64,000 nucleotides of DNA, from the NCBI RefSeq assembly GCF_000403455.2, contig NZ_KE159794.1, forward strand, positions 124,001-188,000, written 5' to 3'. Both the position numbers and the translations under genes were made by a program. The first letter of the stretch is position 1. Each line of letters begins with the position of its first letter. Below, piece after piece: positions 9,168-18,849 of this stretch. Under the pieces are notes generated by a model. The model was not told the origin of the DNA. It ran no database searches and worked only from the letters and a program-made list of their open reading frames with translations. Source of the stretch: Dorea sp. 5-2. GTDB taxonomy: Bacteria > Bacillota > Clostridia > Lachnospirales > Lachnospiraceae.

Positions 9168-10280
9168 TCATCTTCCTTTCTTATCCGTCACTTTATAATC
9201 TAATAACTTCCATACTTTTTTATTATTTTCATCAACAATATCGCAATATTTTTTACATCCTGTTTCAAATGTTTTAAAATCTAAATTATTATACCAAGCA
9301 AATAATTCGTCTGGTAATCTTTCCATATGTTCTTCGTCAATTCCATATCCAAATCCATATTTTTGAGCTATCTCATACCATTTTCCATAATTATCAGAAA
9401 TTACTGGGATCCTCAATTGTGGGCCATAACTTTCTTTTACTCCTATGGCGTCAGTAACGCTGTAATTCGTCTTTCCATATGCAGAAAAGATAATATCTGT
9501 TTCGTTCAGATATTTAGATGTTTCATTTGCAGGAAATGTACCTTTAGTTTCTATATTACAGATTTTATTTTGAGATATATAATGCTGTATTCTTTCCGCA
9601 CCATCTCCATAAAATCGTATCAAATATCTTTTATCATTTGCTAATACCTTAACAACTTTTATAAAAAAATCATAATATTGATTTATTAATCCCATATAAG
9701 TAATGATCAAAGGTTCATTTTTCAAATTCTTTAAATTTTCTTTTGATTTACTATTTTTGAGTGTAGCATAATCTTTATTTAATAATATTAATGAATTTTT
9801 ATGTGAAAAAATTAGTCCTCCTGGTGCAGGCACAGTATAAAACTGAGCATACTTTATTGTTTTTTGCTCTATCATATATAAAATTTTTCCAATTTTTAGC
9901 GTTTTAAAAATATCAATATCTCTGATATTGATACAATAATTCCCCTTATACCTTTTTTTTAAATAATTTCCAAAAAGAATACCTGTATTTTCTCCCCACA
10001 CAATAATATATGAATATTTGTTTTCATTCATCTTTCTAACTGCATATTCTCTAAATTGCAGCATTGGAATAACTTTTTTTATCTTCGATTGGTATGTTGA
10101 GGAAATCCATTTATATGCATAAATCTGGCAAGGATATTCAATTATCGAATCACTTCCATATCGATTTGTACAAACAATATCAAATTCTATATTATTATTA
10201 TATAAATAGTAATAATAGTAACCCGCAGCGGTCATATGTCTTAGATCTGCAATTGCTAAAATCAAAACTTTTTTTCTCAT
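9168..10280 (-). CDS. Glycosyltransferase, GT-B fold (GT4-like)
   Basis: A 370-residue AT-rich gene product that looks like a GT-B glycosyltransferase: the N-terminal half opens KKVLILAIADLRHM, and the second Rossmann half has LIITYMGLINQYYDFF, YLIRFYGDGAER and DIIFSAYG. No signal peptide or membrane segment is seen, so it should act on the lipid-linked repeat unit at the inner membrane face. Sugar and linkage cannot be read from the sequence. It lies between wzx and wbpA in the low-GC core. Family assignment is moderate because the usual EXnE motif is poorly conserved. Confidence 0.72.
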   Translation of the reverse strand: MRKKVLILAIADLRHMTAAGYYYYYLYNNNIEFDIVCTNRYGSDSIIEYPCQIYAYKWISSTYQSKIKKVIPMLQFREYAVRKMNENKYSYIIVWGENTGILFGNYLKKRYKGNYCINIRDIDIFKTLKIGKILYMIEQKTIKYAQFYTVPAPGGLIFSHKNSLILLNKDYATLKNSKSKENLKNLKNEPLIITYMGLINQYYDFFIKVVKVLANDKRYLIRFYGDGAERIQHYISQNKICNIETKGTFPANETSKYLNETDIIFSAYGKTNYSVTDAIGVKESYGPQLRIPVISDNYGKWYEIAQKYGFGYGIDEEHMERLPDELFAWYNNLDFKTFETGCKKYCDIVDENNKKVWKLLDYKVTDKKGR

Positions 10281-10308
10281 TTTTCCTCCAAAAAATAATT
10301 GTAAATTT

Positions 10309-11718
10309 TTATTTTATAATTTTAAAATATTTTAAAAGTAATATATAATGATTTTTATTTTTTAATATCATTAATATAAATAGAATTGCCGAAAAGATAC
10401 TTGCTTTATGTATATCAAGTATTATCAGCACCACAAAATATAAACCTATAAAAATCAATTCACAAAAGCCTATAAAGTTTGTTTGTATATTAAGTATATT
10501 CCGTATTGTTATTTCTGAAATAATCGTTCTAAAAATTAAAAGAAAAGCAATCAAATATACACTCATCAACAAATTCTTCAACCAATAAATAAATACAAAT
10601 GAAAAAACACCACTTATCAATAATGTCAACAAATTAATATACAATAATTTTTTTTGTTCTTCTAAAGTCTTAAAATAAGAATTACATATTATAGCCATTT
10701 TGCATTCCATCATACAACTTGGTAATAAAATACAAAAATATATAATACTATCTCTATAATCGGGTAACCAAAATTGAATAAACAAACTTATAGGGGAACC
10801 TGCTATTAATAATCCTAACAATCCCAAAACAGAAAATTCATCAACCCATCTGAATATTTTTATCAACGATGATGATGTCATTGTTTTTAAAAAAGGGAAC
10901 AACACAAGACTGACCATATTCATAAATGACAAGACTATATTTAATATACTTAATGCCAATGAAACTTTCGAAAACACTTCTATATTCCAAACATCTTCTA
11001 TACAGAATCTAACTATTCCTACAATAAGATTACTCGCTATCCCTGCAACAACAATTGGATATCCTGATCGAATATTGTCTATGCATTCTTTCACCCCCAC
11101 CATTGATATTTTAATTTTACTTTTGATTACATTTCTAAATATAAATAAAACATAAATCAACACTGCTGCTCTGGCTAAAATATCCGCCAAAATATAATAC
11201 CTATAATTTTCTTCTCTCTGTAATAACAAAAAAATTGTACAAACAAAGAAAACTGTTCTTTCACAAATTGTTGCCCTAGAGTACTCCCTAAAATCTCCCA
11301 CTGCCTGTATTGTAAGAAGAAGAAAATTTTTAGGCGTATATAAAAGCAAAGCAATTACTGTAAAAATCAGCACTTCCTTTTTATCTATATCACTAACCGC
11401 TATATTTAAAACTACAACAGCTATCCCAACCAAAACCAAAATATAGATAGACAATAATTTAAATTGTTGCGAATATTTATTTTTATCTAAATCAGAATAT
11501 TGTTTACCTCCAAACTTCAAATATACACCATCACATAATCCCAAATGGAACAATCCTAAATATCCTGTATACAAAACATATAATTGCCAATATCCATATC
11601 CTCTAATATTTAGAAATCTAGGTAAAAGCAACATTACTATCATTGAAATAAATAAAGAAAATCCATTTGCAAAAAACGTATAGATTACATTTATAATAAA
11701 TCTATTTATTCGATTCAT
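10309..11718 (-). CDS. wzx: Wzx-like oligosaccharide flippase
   Basis: This 469-residue protein is almost entirely hydrophobic segments (roughly 12-14 helices), opening IYTFFANGFSLFISMIVMLLLPRFL and followed by RGYGYWQLYVLYTGY, the pattern of polysaccharide flippases of the MOP superfamily. It should move the undecaprenyl-linked repeat unit across the membrane. It overlaps the end of the upstream glycosyltransferase gene by 17 nt. Very AT-rich, as is usual for wzx genes exchanged between strains. Confidence 0.82.
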   Translation of the reverse strand: MNRINRFIINVIYTFFANGFSLFISMIVMLLLPRFLNIRGYGYWQLYVLYTGYLGLFHLGLCDGVYLKFGGKQYSDLDKNKYSQQFKLLSIYILVLVGIAVVVLNIAVSDIDKKEVLIFTVIALLLYTPKNFLLLTIQAVGDFREYSRATICERTVFFVCTIFLLLQREENYRYYILADILARAAVLIYVLFIFRNVIKSKIKISMVGVKECIDNIRSGYPIVVAGIASNLIVGIVRFCIEDVWNIEVFSKVSLALSILNIVLSFMNMVSLVLFPFLKTMTSSSLIKIFRWVDEFSVLGLLGLLIAGSPISLFIQFWLPDYRDSIIYFCILLPSCMMECKMAIICNSYFKTLEEQKKLLYINLLTLLISGVFSFVFIYWLKNLLMSVYLIAFLLIFRTIISEITIRNILNIQTNFIGFCELIFIGLYFVVLIILDIHKASIFSAILFILMILKNKNHYILLLKYFKIIK

Positions 11719-12751
11719 TTATGATCATTTTCACTCCCTGTATAAAACTGTCTTTACTAAAATAATTCAAATATACTTCATATGCTCGGTTTATCATATC
11801 ATTTATTCCACTGATCTCCATCTTAGACATATTCATAACAGCCTTAGCCATTTCTTCAGGTTCATTTTTTACACAGAGGATATCATTCTCACAATCGAAA
11901 AATTCTCTCAGTCCATTTGAATATCCTGTTATAATCGGCATTTTAAATGCTGTTGCGTCTACTACTTTATTTGCAACAACATTTTTTGCCTTCAAAGAAT
12001 CTCCAAAAATTCCCAAACTAATATCACAACAATCCGAAACAATTTTTTCCCACTTTTCTAAATCCCCCCATATATCCGGAAATAAAACAACATCATTGAG
12101 TGCTTCATCTTGAACTATTTTTTTATAAAGAAGCTTATACTTATTATCAGGACCAAAAATCAACAGACGAAATCGTAAAGAACTCGATTTTAGTATCTTA
12201 ACTGTTTCTATTATTTTTTCAACTCCTTGCAGAGGTATAAAAGTACCTGTCCAACACAAAGTAAGTATTGAATTTTTCTTATAATAATATGGTAATTTTG
12301 CTTTAGGCTTTTCACTTCTGTATAATCGTAAAATTGCATAATTGATTTTTTCTTTGTTTAACTTTATTGAAGAAATAAAATGCATTGCCTCAGATTCATT
12401 AAGGAATATAATTGGATCTGAAAAAATCATAGCAAAATAATCTCTCAAAAAATGCCGTATAGCAATAGGATTATATTTTTTATATTTTTTATAATCATTA
12501 ACTGTTGTATCATACAACGGTGCATATATATCACATATCATTCTTTTCTTTAAAATTTTGCATATAAATGTTTTATATATTTTATGCATCATTGGAGGAA
12601 TATAAACTGCATCAGATAAATAAAAATTTTTATACTTATTCCCTGATCTGTCTTCTGTTACAATGTATCCTTGCTCTTTTAAACATTCCTTTATCGTCAA
12701 AACCCTGTCATTTCCATCATAATTTCCCCAAACAAAAATTTTTTTACTCAT
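11702..12751 (-). CDS. Glycosyltransferase family 4-like protein
   Basis: 349 residues, GT-B fold. The C-terminal half has the donor-binding part: TLCWTGTFIPLQGVEKIIE, FRLLIFGPDNKY, DCCDISLGIFGDS, then KVVDATAFKMPIITGYSNGLREF, where a conserved acidic/glycine stretch is expected in GT4 enzymes. N-terminus KKIFVWGNYDGNDRV. It lies between wzy and wzx and overlaps wzx. Specificity unknown. Confidence 0.75.
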   Translation of the reverse strand: MSKKIFVWGNYDGNDRVLTIKECLKEQGYIVTEDRSGNKYKNFYLSDAVYIPPMMHKIYKTFICKILKKRMICDIYAPLYDTTVNDYKKYKKYNPIAIRHFLRDYFAMIFSDPIIFLNESEAMHFISSIKLNKEKINYAILRLYRSEKPKAKLPYYYKKNSILTLCWTGTFIPLQGVEKIIETVKILKSSSLRFRLLIFGPDNKYKLLYKKIVQDEALNDVVLFPDIWGDLEKWEKIVSDCCDISLGIFGDSLKAKNVVANKVVDATAFKMPIITGYSNGLREFFDCENDILCVKNEPEEMAKAVMNMSKMEISGINDMINRAYEVYLNYFSKDSFIQGVKMIINESNK

Positions 12752-12761
12752 TTATGAACTC

Positions 12762-13955
12762 CTAATATTTATTACTTAACCAATCATAGAAAATATTATT
12801 ATTCAATATGTATTCACTCTGAAGTGGACCTCTATATTTGTAAATAATACCATATTTCCATACCATACAAAAAATGATCAATAGTACTATATAGATTAAA
12901 AAACTTATACATTTTTTTCGCTTCCAACCAACTCTCTCTCTAGCATAAAGGGTTCCATTATCTAAATCCTCACCCGTTTTTCTTATAGGCCTTAAGGAAT
13001 GTTCATGCTTCCGTAAATAATAGTTGTCAATTGTTAATCCAAACAATATATAATTTATAAATGAAAAATTTCTAAAGAGTCTATAAAAAGTCAAATCTAT
13101 CATTAAAAATGGAAATGTAATAAATCCATATACATTTATAATCAATATCTTTTTTGCAAACTGCTGCACATTGATACTAACATCGCATTTTTTTAAATTC
13201 CGATAAGATACCACTACTAAAAGAATATTTATCATTTGCATTATATAAGTTATCAAAAAACCAAAATTAATATCCTTTGATTCGAAATACATCAATTTCT
13301 CTGAATTCTTTCCAAATAATTCGGTACATATTTCATACAAAAAGGGAATTTGCTTATTATTAAAAAAAGCAACTAAACTAAATGCAAAAGAAAATAAGAC
13401 AATAGAAATAATTACTTTCTTATTTTGAAATCTTCTATCATTAATAAATACTAATGGTATATAAGCTAATGCTAAAGATTGAAACGAAGCTGCAATAAAT
13501 AGGCATAGCAAAAAAACAGCTCTTCTATTTTCCAACAGCTTAACTATTGCAAAAGTCATCAAAGTTGCCATAATGAAATTTCTTATCTGATTAATATCAT
13601 AAAAAACTAGAATTGGATAATATAGAGCGAAAAAAATATGTACATTATCTACCGTTTTAATAAACAAGTAGAAAATCAAAGTATAGCAAACTATAGCAAT
13701 AAATAACAAAAAAATATGATAATGAATATTATTTTGTGCAAAAACATTTGCGACAATACGATAACCTATCTCAAATTCACTAAAATCCCTTTCCATGTAC
13801 GGTTCTAGATATCCATGATAGTCATTATTCAACGTACTTCCTGCAAACAGAATTATTGTGTATATATATGAAGCAGTTGCTAAAATTTTTGATCGCTTAT
13901 TGACAACCACTAATATAGCATTCATAATTAAAATTATATAATAAATTGTTTCCAT
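12762..13955 (-). CDS. wzy: EpsG-family repeat-unit polymerase (Wzy)
   Basis: A 397-residue membrane protein with about ten hydrophobic segments. The early motif NNDYHGYLEPYMERDFSEFE and the later FYDINQIRNFIMATLMTFAI match the EpsG group of Wzy-type polymerases (D-Y-x-Y then R-x-x-A/M in a helix). It should polymerise the flipped repeat units outside the membrane. AT-rich. It starts the low-GC core after a 105-nt gap that shows nothing clear. Confidence 0.78.
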   Translation of the reverse strand: METIYYIILIMNAILVVVNKRSKILATASYIYTIILFAGSTLNNDYHGYLEPYMERDFSEFEIGYRIVANVFAQNNIHYHIFLLFIAIVCYTLIFYLFIKTVDNVHIFFALYYPILVFYDINQIRNFIMATLMTFAIVKLLENRRAVFLLCLFIAASFQSLALAYIPLVFINDRRFQNKKVIISIVLFSFAFSLVAFFNNKQIPFLYEICTELFGKNSEKLMYFESKDINFGFLITYIMQMINILLVVVSYRNLKKCDVSINVQQFAKKILIINVYGFITFPFLMIDLTFYRLFRNFSFINYILFGLTIDNYYLRKHEHSLRPIRKTGEDLDNGTLYARERVGWKRKKCISFLIYIVLLIIFCMVWKYGIIYKYRGPLQSEYILNNNIFYDWLSNKY

Positions 13956-14060
13956 CTATTTTCTTCCCCATCTTTTAATTATGAGCCAAATATGCTACCC
14001 ACAATTTTCTCCTTATGTTCCATAAGATTTCTTTAAGTAAAAATAATTATTTCATTCTAC

Positions 14061-14843
14061 TTAAATGTTATTTTCAAAAATCCCACTATTAATTAAAATA
14101 CTTTCTTCCGGAAAGTTGATTAATACAGCATTCTCTTCTCCATAATATACAAACAAACTCCCCGCCGCCGCTGCATGTGCCTTCCCTTCAGACAGTACTT
14201 TCTTAAAATCTAATACCTCACCTGCTCCTCCACACGCAATTACCGGAATAGACACTGCCTCAGCCACACTCTTTACTAATTCCAGATCATATCCCTGCAT
14301 CGTTCCGTCACGGCTTATTGAATTCAACAGTATCTCTCCTGCTCCCAATGCTTCTGCCTGCTTCGCTAGCATGACCGGGTCTTTACCAGTCTTTTCCTTT
14401 CCATCACAAATATAGCAATTCTTTTTCCCTAATAACTCTGTTTTAACATCTATAGATACCACAATACTCTGGCTCCCTGCATAATGTGCCGCTTTTGTGA
14501 TCAATCCAGGTTCACGATAAAAGGCAGTATTCAAAACCACTTTTTCATATCCCATATGAAAGATCTGCTGTATTTCTTCCAATGACGTAATCCCGCCTCC
14601 ATAGCTTAACGGCATAAATGCTTCACTCGCAACATCCCTGATATAATCCATCTGCGGCCCTCTTTTTTCTAAAGATGCTGTAATATCCAAGATGCATAAC
14701 TCGTCCACACCTTTTTCATTAAATATCTTAACCGCATTGATTGGATCGCCAAGGTATCGCGGATTTTTGAATTTTATTGTTTTAACAAGATCCCTCATCC
14801 CTGTAATCAGCAGGCATGGTATTAATCGCGGTCTTAAGTACAT
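14061..14843 (-). CDS. hisF2: HisF-like sugar-amidation protein (HisF2/WbuZ type)
   Basis: A 260-residue TIM barrel like HisF, acting with HisH and WbpG to pass ammonia from glutamine to an N-acetyl sugar. The normal HisF start CLDV, with its catalytic Asp, is here RLIPCLLITGMRDLVKTIKF, so that Asp is missing. This is typical of the sugar-amidation paralogues and argues against histidine biosynthesis. VVSIDVKTEL keeps the second Asp. The start at 14843 has GGAGGG upstream; an upstream TTG at 14864 would place the RBS inside the gene. It begins 4 nt after hisH. Confidence 0.87.
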   Translation of the reverse strand: MYLRPRLIPCLLITGMRDLVKTIKFKNPRYLGDPINAVKIFNEKGVDELCILDITASLEKRGPQMDYIRDVASEAFMPLSYGGGITSLEEIQQIFHMGYEKVVLNTAFYREPGLITKAAHYAGSQSIVVSIDVKTELLGKKNCYICDGKEKTGKDPVMLAKQAEALGAGEILLNSISRDGTMQGYDLELVKSVAEAVSIPVIACGGAGEVLDFKKVLSEGKAHAAAAGSLFVYYGEENAVLINFPEESILINSGIFENNI

Positions 14844-14847
14844 ATCC

Positions 14848-15462
14848 TTAAACCCTCCGGACAAAATTCTCTAATAACTTCATTCCAAACCGATGGCTTT
14901 TCTCCGGATGGAATTGAAATCCATATATATTCTCATTCTTAACTGCTGCTGCAAACTCATGTCCATATGCACATGTCATCAATATGTTCTCTTTTTTCTC
15001 ACATATCGCATAATATGAATGGACAAAGTAGAATCTCTGCATTTCTTCGAGGCCTTCTAAAATCCTGTCTTTCTGCTGGAAATTCACGATATCCCATCCC
15101 ATATGAGGAATCTTAAGCAACGTAGGCTCTTCAAACCTGAAACGGACATTGGTAAAAGGAATCAATCCTAATCCCTCCTCCTGCCCCTCTTCGCTCTTAT
15201 TTCCCAACAATTGCATTCCCAGGCATATACCCAAAAACGGGATCTTTTTTTCTAATGTTACTCTTCGGATAACATCAACCAGGTCCTTTTCCCTTAAGTT
15301 CTGAATCCCATGATCAAAAGCGCCTACTCCAGGAAGTATAATCTTATCTGCTTCTTCCAACTCATTCCTTTTATCAGTCACAACAGCTTCTTCACCTATC
15401 CTATGAAGCATATTTACGATCGAGCCGGTATTTCCCATACCATAATTAATGACTGCTACCAT
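14848..15462 (-). CDS. hisH2: HisH-like glutamine amidotransferase for sugar amidation
   Basis: 204 residues, class I glutaminase. Nucleophile in GICLGMQLLG; His and Glu of the triad in FQFHPEKSHRFG; opening VAVINYGMGNTGSI. It should release ammonia from glutamine for the HisF-like partner. A longer frame to 15525 runs into the end of wbpG and is unlikely; ATG 15462 has AGGAG 11 nt upstream. The order wbpG-hisH-hisF is that of the Pseudomonas aeruginosa wbp cluster. Confidence 0.87.
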   Translation of the reverse strand: MVAVINYGMGNTGSIVNMLHRIGEEAVVTDKRNELEEADKIILPGVGAFDHGIQNLREKDLVDVIRRVTLEKKIPFLGICLGMQLLGNKSEEGQEEGLGLIPFTNVRFRFEEPTLLKIPHMGWDIVNFQQKDRILEGLEEMQRFYFVHSYYAICEKKENILMTCAYGHEFAAAVKNENIYGFQFHPEKSHRFGMKLLENFVRRV

Positions 15463-15484
15463 TCCTTCCAGTTCTCCTGTCTGT

Positions 15485-16621
15485 CTATCTGTACTGCCTT
15501 TTCTCCATCCCGACCAGACGGGCAACCTTTACTGCAAGCCCGATCATACTGGATGTATTCTTATAATCTTTATACGTTTTATTCTTTTTCCTCATCAGAT
15601 CACAAAATTCTTCTTTACTTAATCCCAACTTCTTTGCCACATATTCCAGATCTTCGATCGCTTGCTTTTCATCATATGGCGGCTGTTCTAGTATGCTTAA
15701 TGCTTCTTTCCGTTCCAATTGCCCTGTTAGTACCAGGCTTGAAAAATGGCAGCGCCTTTTATCATACCCGAATTTTTTAACCAACCAGTATCCTTCATAA
15801 AACCTTGTAAATACACTTTCAAAGTGCTTATTCGCATAGGGTTCCCATCCAAATTCCCGCTGAAGTGTTGATATTGCATCTGCTTTTGTATATGGGATCA
15901 AATCTAAAGGTTTTACCACCTTCATTCCTTTTATATAGCGATAGTAAAGATGTGCCTTGAACATTCCACATAACGGCAGCGTCTTTAACGGTATCGTCCC
16001 ATACTTTTTATGGATATCCTTCAACATCCGTATGTCATTCTGGTAAACCCATTCAATAGGTTCCCGCACACATTCCGTTGAATTATTTCCACCAGTCAAA
16101 ACATATTTAATACCATTTTTTGCAGCATAATTATAAAGTGCGGCAAAGATTATATGATCCTGAGGTATATCCTGATAAGGCACCTGTGCTTTAAAAAAGG
16201 CAAGTTGAAGATCCCTCATTTCATTCCAGTTAACAATCTCTGTGTGAAGAGGCATACCCAATCCTTTTGTGATCTTTTCAACATTCTGGACCGCAACATT
16301 TAGGTTCCACCCTGTATCACAGGCAAATAAAAGTGGTCTTAATCCCAACTTTTTTACAGCAAAATATGCCAGATATGAACTATCCACACCGCCGCTTAAC
16401 CCAATGATACAATCGTATTTCTTCCCTCTGCCAGCCTTTTTAATCTGTCCCACTATCTCATTTAATCTTCGTTTTCCTTCTTTATCCGGATGCCAATTCG
16501 GTAATATATTCTCATAATAATTATGGCAATGATCACACATACCGTTTTTATCAAACTGAATAACTGAATCAGTTGTATCCATTACACAATTCGTACATAC
16601 TTGATAATCTCTTTTACCCAT
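15485..16621 (-). CDS. wbpG: WbpG-like N-acetyl sugar amidotransferase
   Basis: 378 residues. N-terminal zinc-type cysteines in VCTNCVMD and CDHCHNYYEN, then the PP-loop ATPase motif IIGLSGGVDSSYLAYF and LLFACDTGWN. The family (WbpG, WbuX, PseA) adenylates an acetamido group, which ammonia from HisH/HisF then converts to an acetamidino group. With the WbpA-B-E-D set here, the expected product is the 3-acetamidino form of the diacetamido-uronic acid, as in P. aeruginosa O5. RBS GGAGG directly upstream. Confidence 0.9.
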   Translation of the reverse strand: MGKRDYQVCTNCVMDTTDSVIQFDKNGMCDHCHNYYENILPNWHPDKEGKRRLNEIVGQIKKAGRGKKYDCIIGLSGGVDSSYLAYFAVKKLGLRPLLFACDTGWNLNVAVQNVEKITKGLGMPLHTEIVNWNEMRDLQLAFFKAQVPYQDIPQDHIIFAALYNYAAKNGIKYVLTGGNNSTECVREPIEWVYQNDIRMLKDIHKKYGTIPLKTLPLCGMFKAHLYYRYIKGMKVVKPLDLIPYTKADAISTLQREFGWEPYANKHFESVFTRFYEGYWLVKKFGYDKRRCHFSSLVLTGQLERKEALSILEQPPYDEKQAIEDLEYVAKKLGLSKEEFCDLMRKKNKTYKDYKNTSSMIGLAVKVARLVGMEKRQYR

Positions 16622-16683
16622 TTTTCCTCCAAAGTCTTCACAAATGCTAACCTACTCTCAAACATCACTGCAAAACTTCCCTG

Positions 16684-17811
16684 TCAGATTTCTTCAATTA
16701 CAGGCAAATAAAAAGTATCTGGCTTCTCCGGATCAAAACATTCATTACACCACATAAATGTTATTAGATCTGTATCTCCTACATTAACTATATTGTGGGT
16801 AAAACCTACAGGTATATCTATCACTTCCAACTTTTCCCCACTTACGTAATATTCAATTACCCTATCGCATCCGATCTTCCGAAGTTGGATCAATGCACTC
16901 CCGCTTACAACCACAAACTTTTCATTCTTAGTCTTATGCCAGTGATTCCCTTTTTCTATTCCTGGCTTTGAGACATTTACAGAAAACTGTCCTCTATCTT
17001 CCGTTTTCAGAATCTCCGTGAAACTGCCTCTTTCATCCTTATGCATTTTTAATGGATAAGAAAACTGATCTTCTGGAATATAGCTTAGATACGTACTATA
17101 CAATTTTTTCACAAGACATCCATCTGTCATATCTGGGATCCTTTTTGTTTTTCTACTTTCCTTAAAAGAATAGATCAAATCAACTATATCGCCCAACCTG
17201 GCACTATGCACGATCGGTACATAATAATACCCATCTACTCCACAAGTTGCCTTCCCCTTCAATATATTCACCATCTCTTCTACCACATCATCAATATAAA
17301 CAAGATTCATAACTACAGTTCTGTCATTCACTTGAATAGGAAGATCATTCGCAATATTATGGCAAAATGTTGCTACAGCACTGTTATAATTGGGTCTACA
17401 CCATTTTCCAAACACATTCGGGAAACGATAAATATATACCTTTGCACCAGTCTCTTTTGCGTAAGAAAAGATAAGGTCTTCTCCCGCTTTTTTACTCTTT
17501 CCATAGGGATTATCAAGAGTAGCCTGAATCGAAGAAGAAACCATAACAGGACAGGCATTTTGATATTTTTTTAATGTCTCTAGAAGCCTGGTTACAAAGC
17601 AATAATTCCCCTTCATAAATTCATCCGGATTCTCCGGACGATTCACCCCAGCCAGATTAAATACAAAATCACAATCATAGCAGAACTTTTCTAAACTATC
17701 AGGATCTGTATCCTTGTCATATTCATAAATATCCTGATATCCTTGATTATGAAGTTCTGAAATAAGATTCTTACCTATAAATCCTTTTGCTCCTGTCACT
17801 AAAATCTTCAT
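16684..17811 (-). CDS. capF: CapF/FnlB-like bifunctional reductase of the UDP-L-FucNAc pathway
   Basis: 375 residues in two parts. The N-terminal SDR domain has TGAKGFIGKNL, and PYGKSKKAGE supplies the Tyr-x3-Lys pair. The C-terminal cupin (about residues 250-370) has the metal-binding GNHWHKTKNEKFVVVSG. This fusion is diagnostic for CapF/FnlB/WbjC, which epimerises and reduces the CapE product. ATG 17811 overlaps the capE stop as ATGA and has GGAGGAG 9 nt upstream, so the pair is translationally coupled. Confidence 0.93.
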   Translation of the reverse strand: MKILVTGAKGFIGKNLISELHNQGYQDIYEYDKDTDPDSLEKFCYDCDFVFNLAGVNRPENPDEFMKGNYCFVTRLLETLKKYQNACPVMVSSSIQATLDNPYGKSKKAGEDLIFSYAKETGAKVYIYRFPNVFGKWCRPNYNSAVATFCHNIANDLPIQVNDRTVVMNLVYIDDVVEEMVNILKGKATCGVDGYYYVPIVHSARLGDIVDLIYSFKESRKTKRIPDMTDGCLVKKLYSTYLSYIPEDQFSYPLKMHKDERGSFTEILKTEDRGQFSVNVSKPGIEKGNHWHKTKNEKFVVVSGSALIQLRKIGCDRVIEYYVSGEKLEVIDIPVGFTHNIVNVGDTDLITFMWCNECFDPEKPDTFYLPVIEEI

Positions 17812-18836
17812 TCTTGCCGACTCCTCCATGCTGAAATCTCATTCCGAATATAAGCCAGAGTTAATAACTTTTCTTTTACCTCTTCAACATCTAACAATTC
17901 TGTACTATTAGAATCAAATGATTGAATCCTATTTCTCTTTTCAATCCCAACTTTAAAATACTTATCATAATTCAGATCCCTTTTGTCCGCCGGAACCCTG
18001 TAAAACTCTCCCATATCAATTGCATGCGCACATTCTTCATTCGTCAAAAGAGTCTCGTACATTTTCTCTCCATGACGTATTCCAATTACTTTAATTTCAT
18101 TCTCTACATGAAATAATTCTTTTACAGCCTGCGCTAAAACACCGATTGTACATGCAGGTGCTTTTTGAACCATAATATCCCCAGATTCTGCATGTTTAAA
18201 TGCAAAAATAACAAGCTCGACTGCTTCTTCTAAGCTCATAATAAATCGAGTCATTTGAGGATCTGTTACTGTCAATGGCTCTCCAGACTTTATCTGCTCA
18301 ATAAATAGCGGAATCACAGACCCTCTGGAGCACATAACGTTCCCATATCTTGTCCCACAGATTAAAGTTTTCTCCGGCGACACTGTTCTTGATCTTGCAA
18401 CAAATACTTTTTCCATCATTGCTTTTGATGTTCCCATTGCATTCACAGGATATGCCGCTTTATCCGTAGACAAACAAATTACTTTTTTCACACCACATTC
18501 AATACATGCAGTCAACACATTATCTGTTCCGATCACATTCGTTTTTACCGCTTCCAATGGAAAGAATTCACAGCTAGGCACTTGTTTTAAAGCCGCTGCC
18601 TGAAATACGAAATCAACTCCATACATAGCATTCTTTATAGACTGCAGATTACGCACGTCTCCAATATAATATTTAATTTTATCGTTATTATAACGATGGC
18701 GCATATCATCCTGTTTCTTCTCATCCCTTGAGAAAATCCTGATTTCACCAATATCTGTATCTAGAAACCTTTCTAAAACAGCATTCCCAAAGGAACCCGT
18801 TCCTCCGGTTATCAATAATGTCTTTCCCTTAAACAT
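17808..18836 (-). CDS. capE: CapE/FnlA-like UDP-GlcNAc 4,6-dehydratase/5-epimerase
   Basis: 342 residues. Rossmann motif ITGGTGSFGNAVLERFL; catalytic region LSTDKAAYPVNAMGTSKAMM, in which the usual Tyr is Met (Ser-Met-Lys type, as in CapE and FlaA1); then GTRYGNVMCSRGSVIPLF. It should start UDP-L-FucNAc synthesis. ATG 18836 has AAGGAG 8 nt upstream; an ORF start at 18866 would overlap the upstream gene. Confidence 0.93.
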   Translation of the reverse strand: MFKGKTLLITGGTGSFGNAVLERFLDTDIGEIRIFSRDEKKQDDMRHRYNNDKIKYYIGDVRNLQSIKNAMYGVDFVFQAAALKQVPSCEFFPLEAVKTNVIGTDNVLTACIECGVKKVICLSTDKAAYPVNAMGTSKAMMEKVFVARSRTVSPEKTLICGTRYGNVMCSRGSVIPLFIEQIKSGEPLTVTDPQMTRFIMSLEEAVELVIFAFKHAESGDIMVQKAPACTIGVLAQAVKELFHVENEIKVIGIRHGEKMYETLLTNEECAHAIDMGEFYRVPADKRDLNYDKYFKVGIEKRNRIQSFDSNSTELLDVEEVKEKLLTLAYIRNEISAWRSRQE

Positions 18837-18849
18837 TACACCTACTCCT

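Noticed and set aside
14061-15462. Histidine biosynthesis genes hisF/hisH
   Set aside because: No other his genes are present, the HisF Asp is lost, and wbpG is adjacent, so these are the sugar-amidation paralogues.
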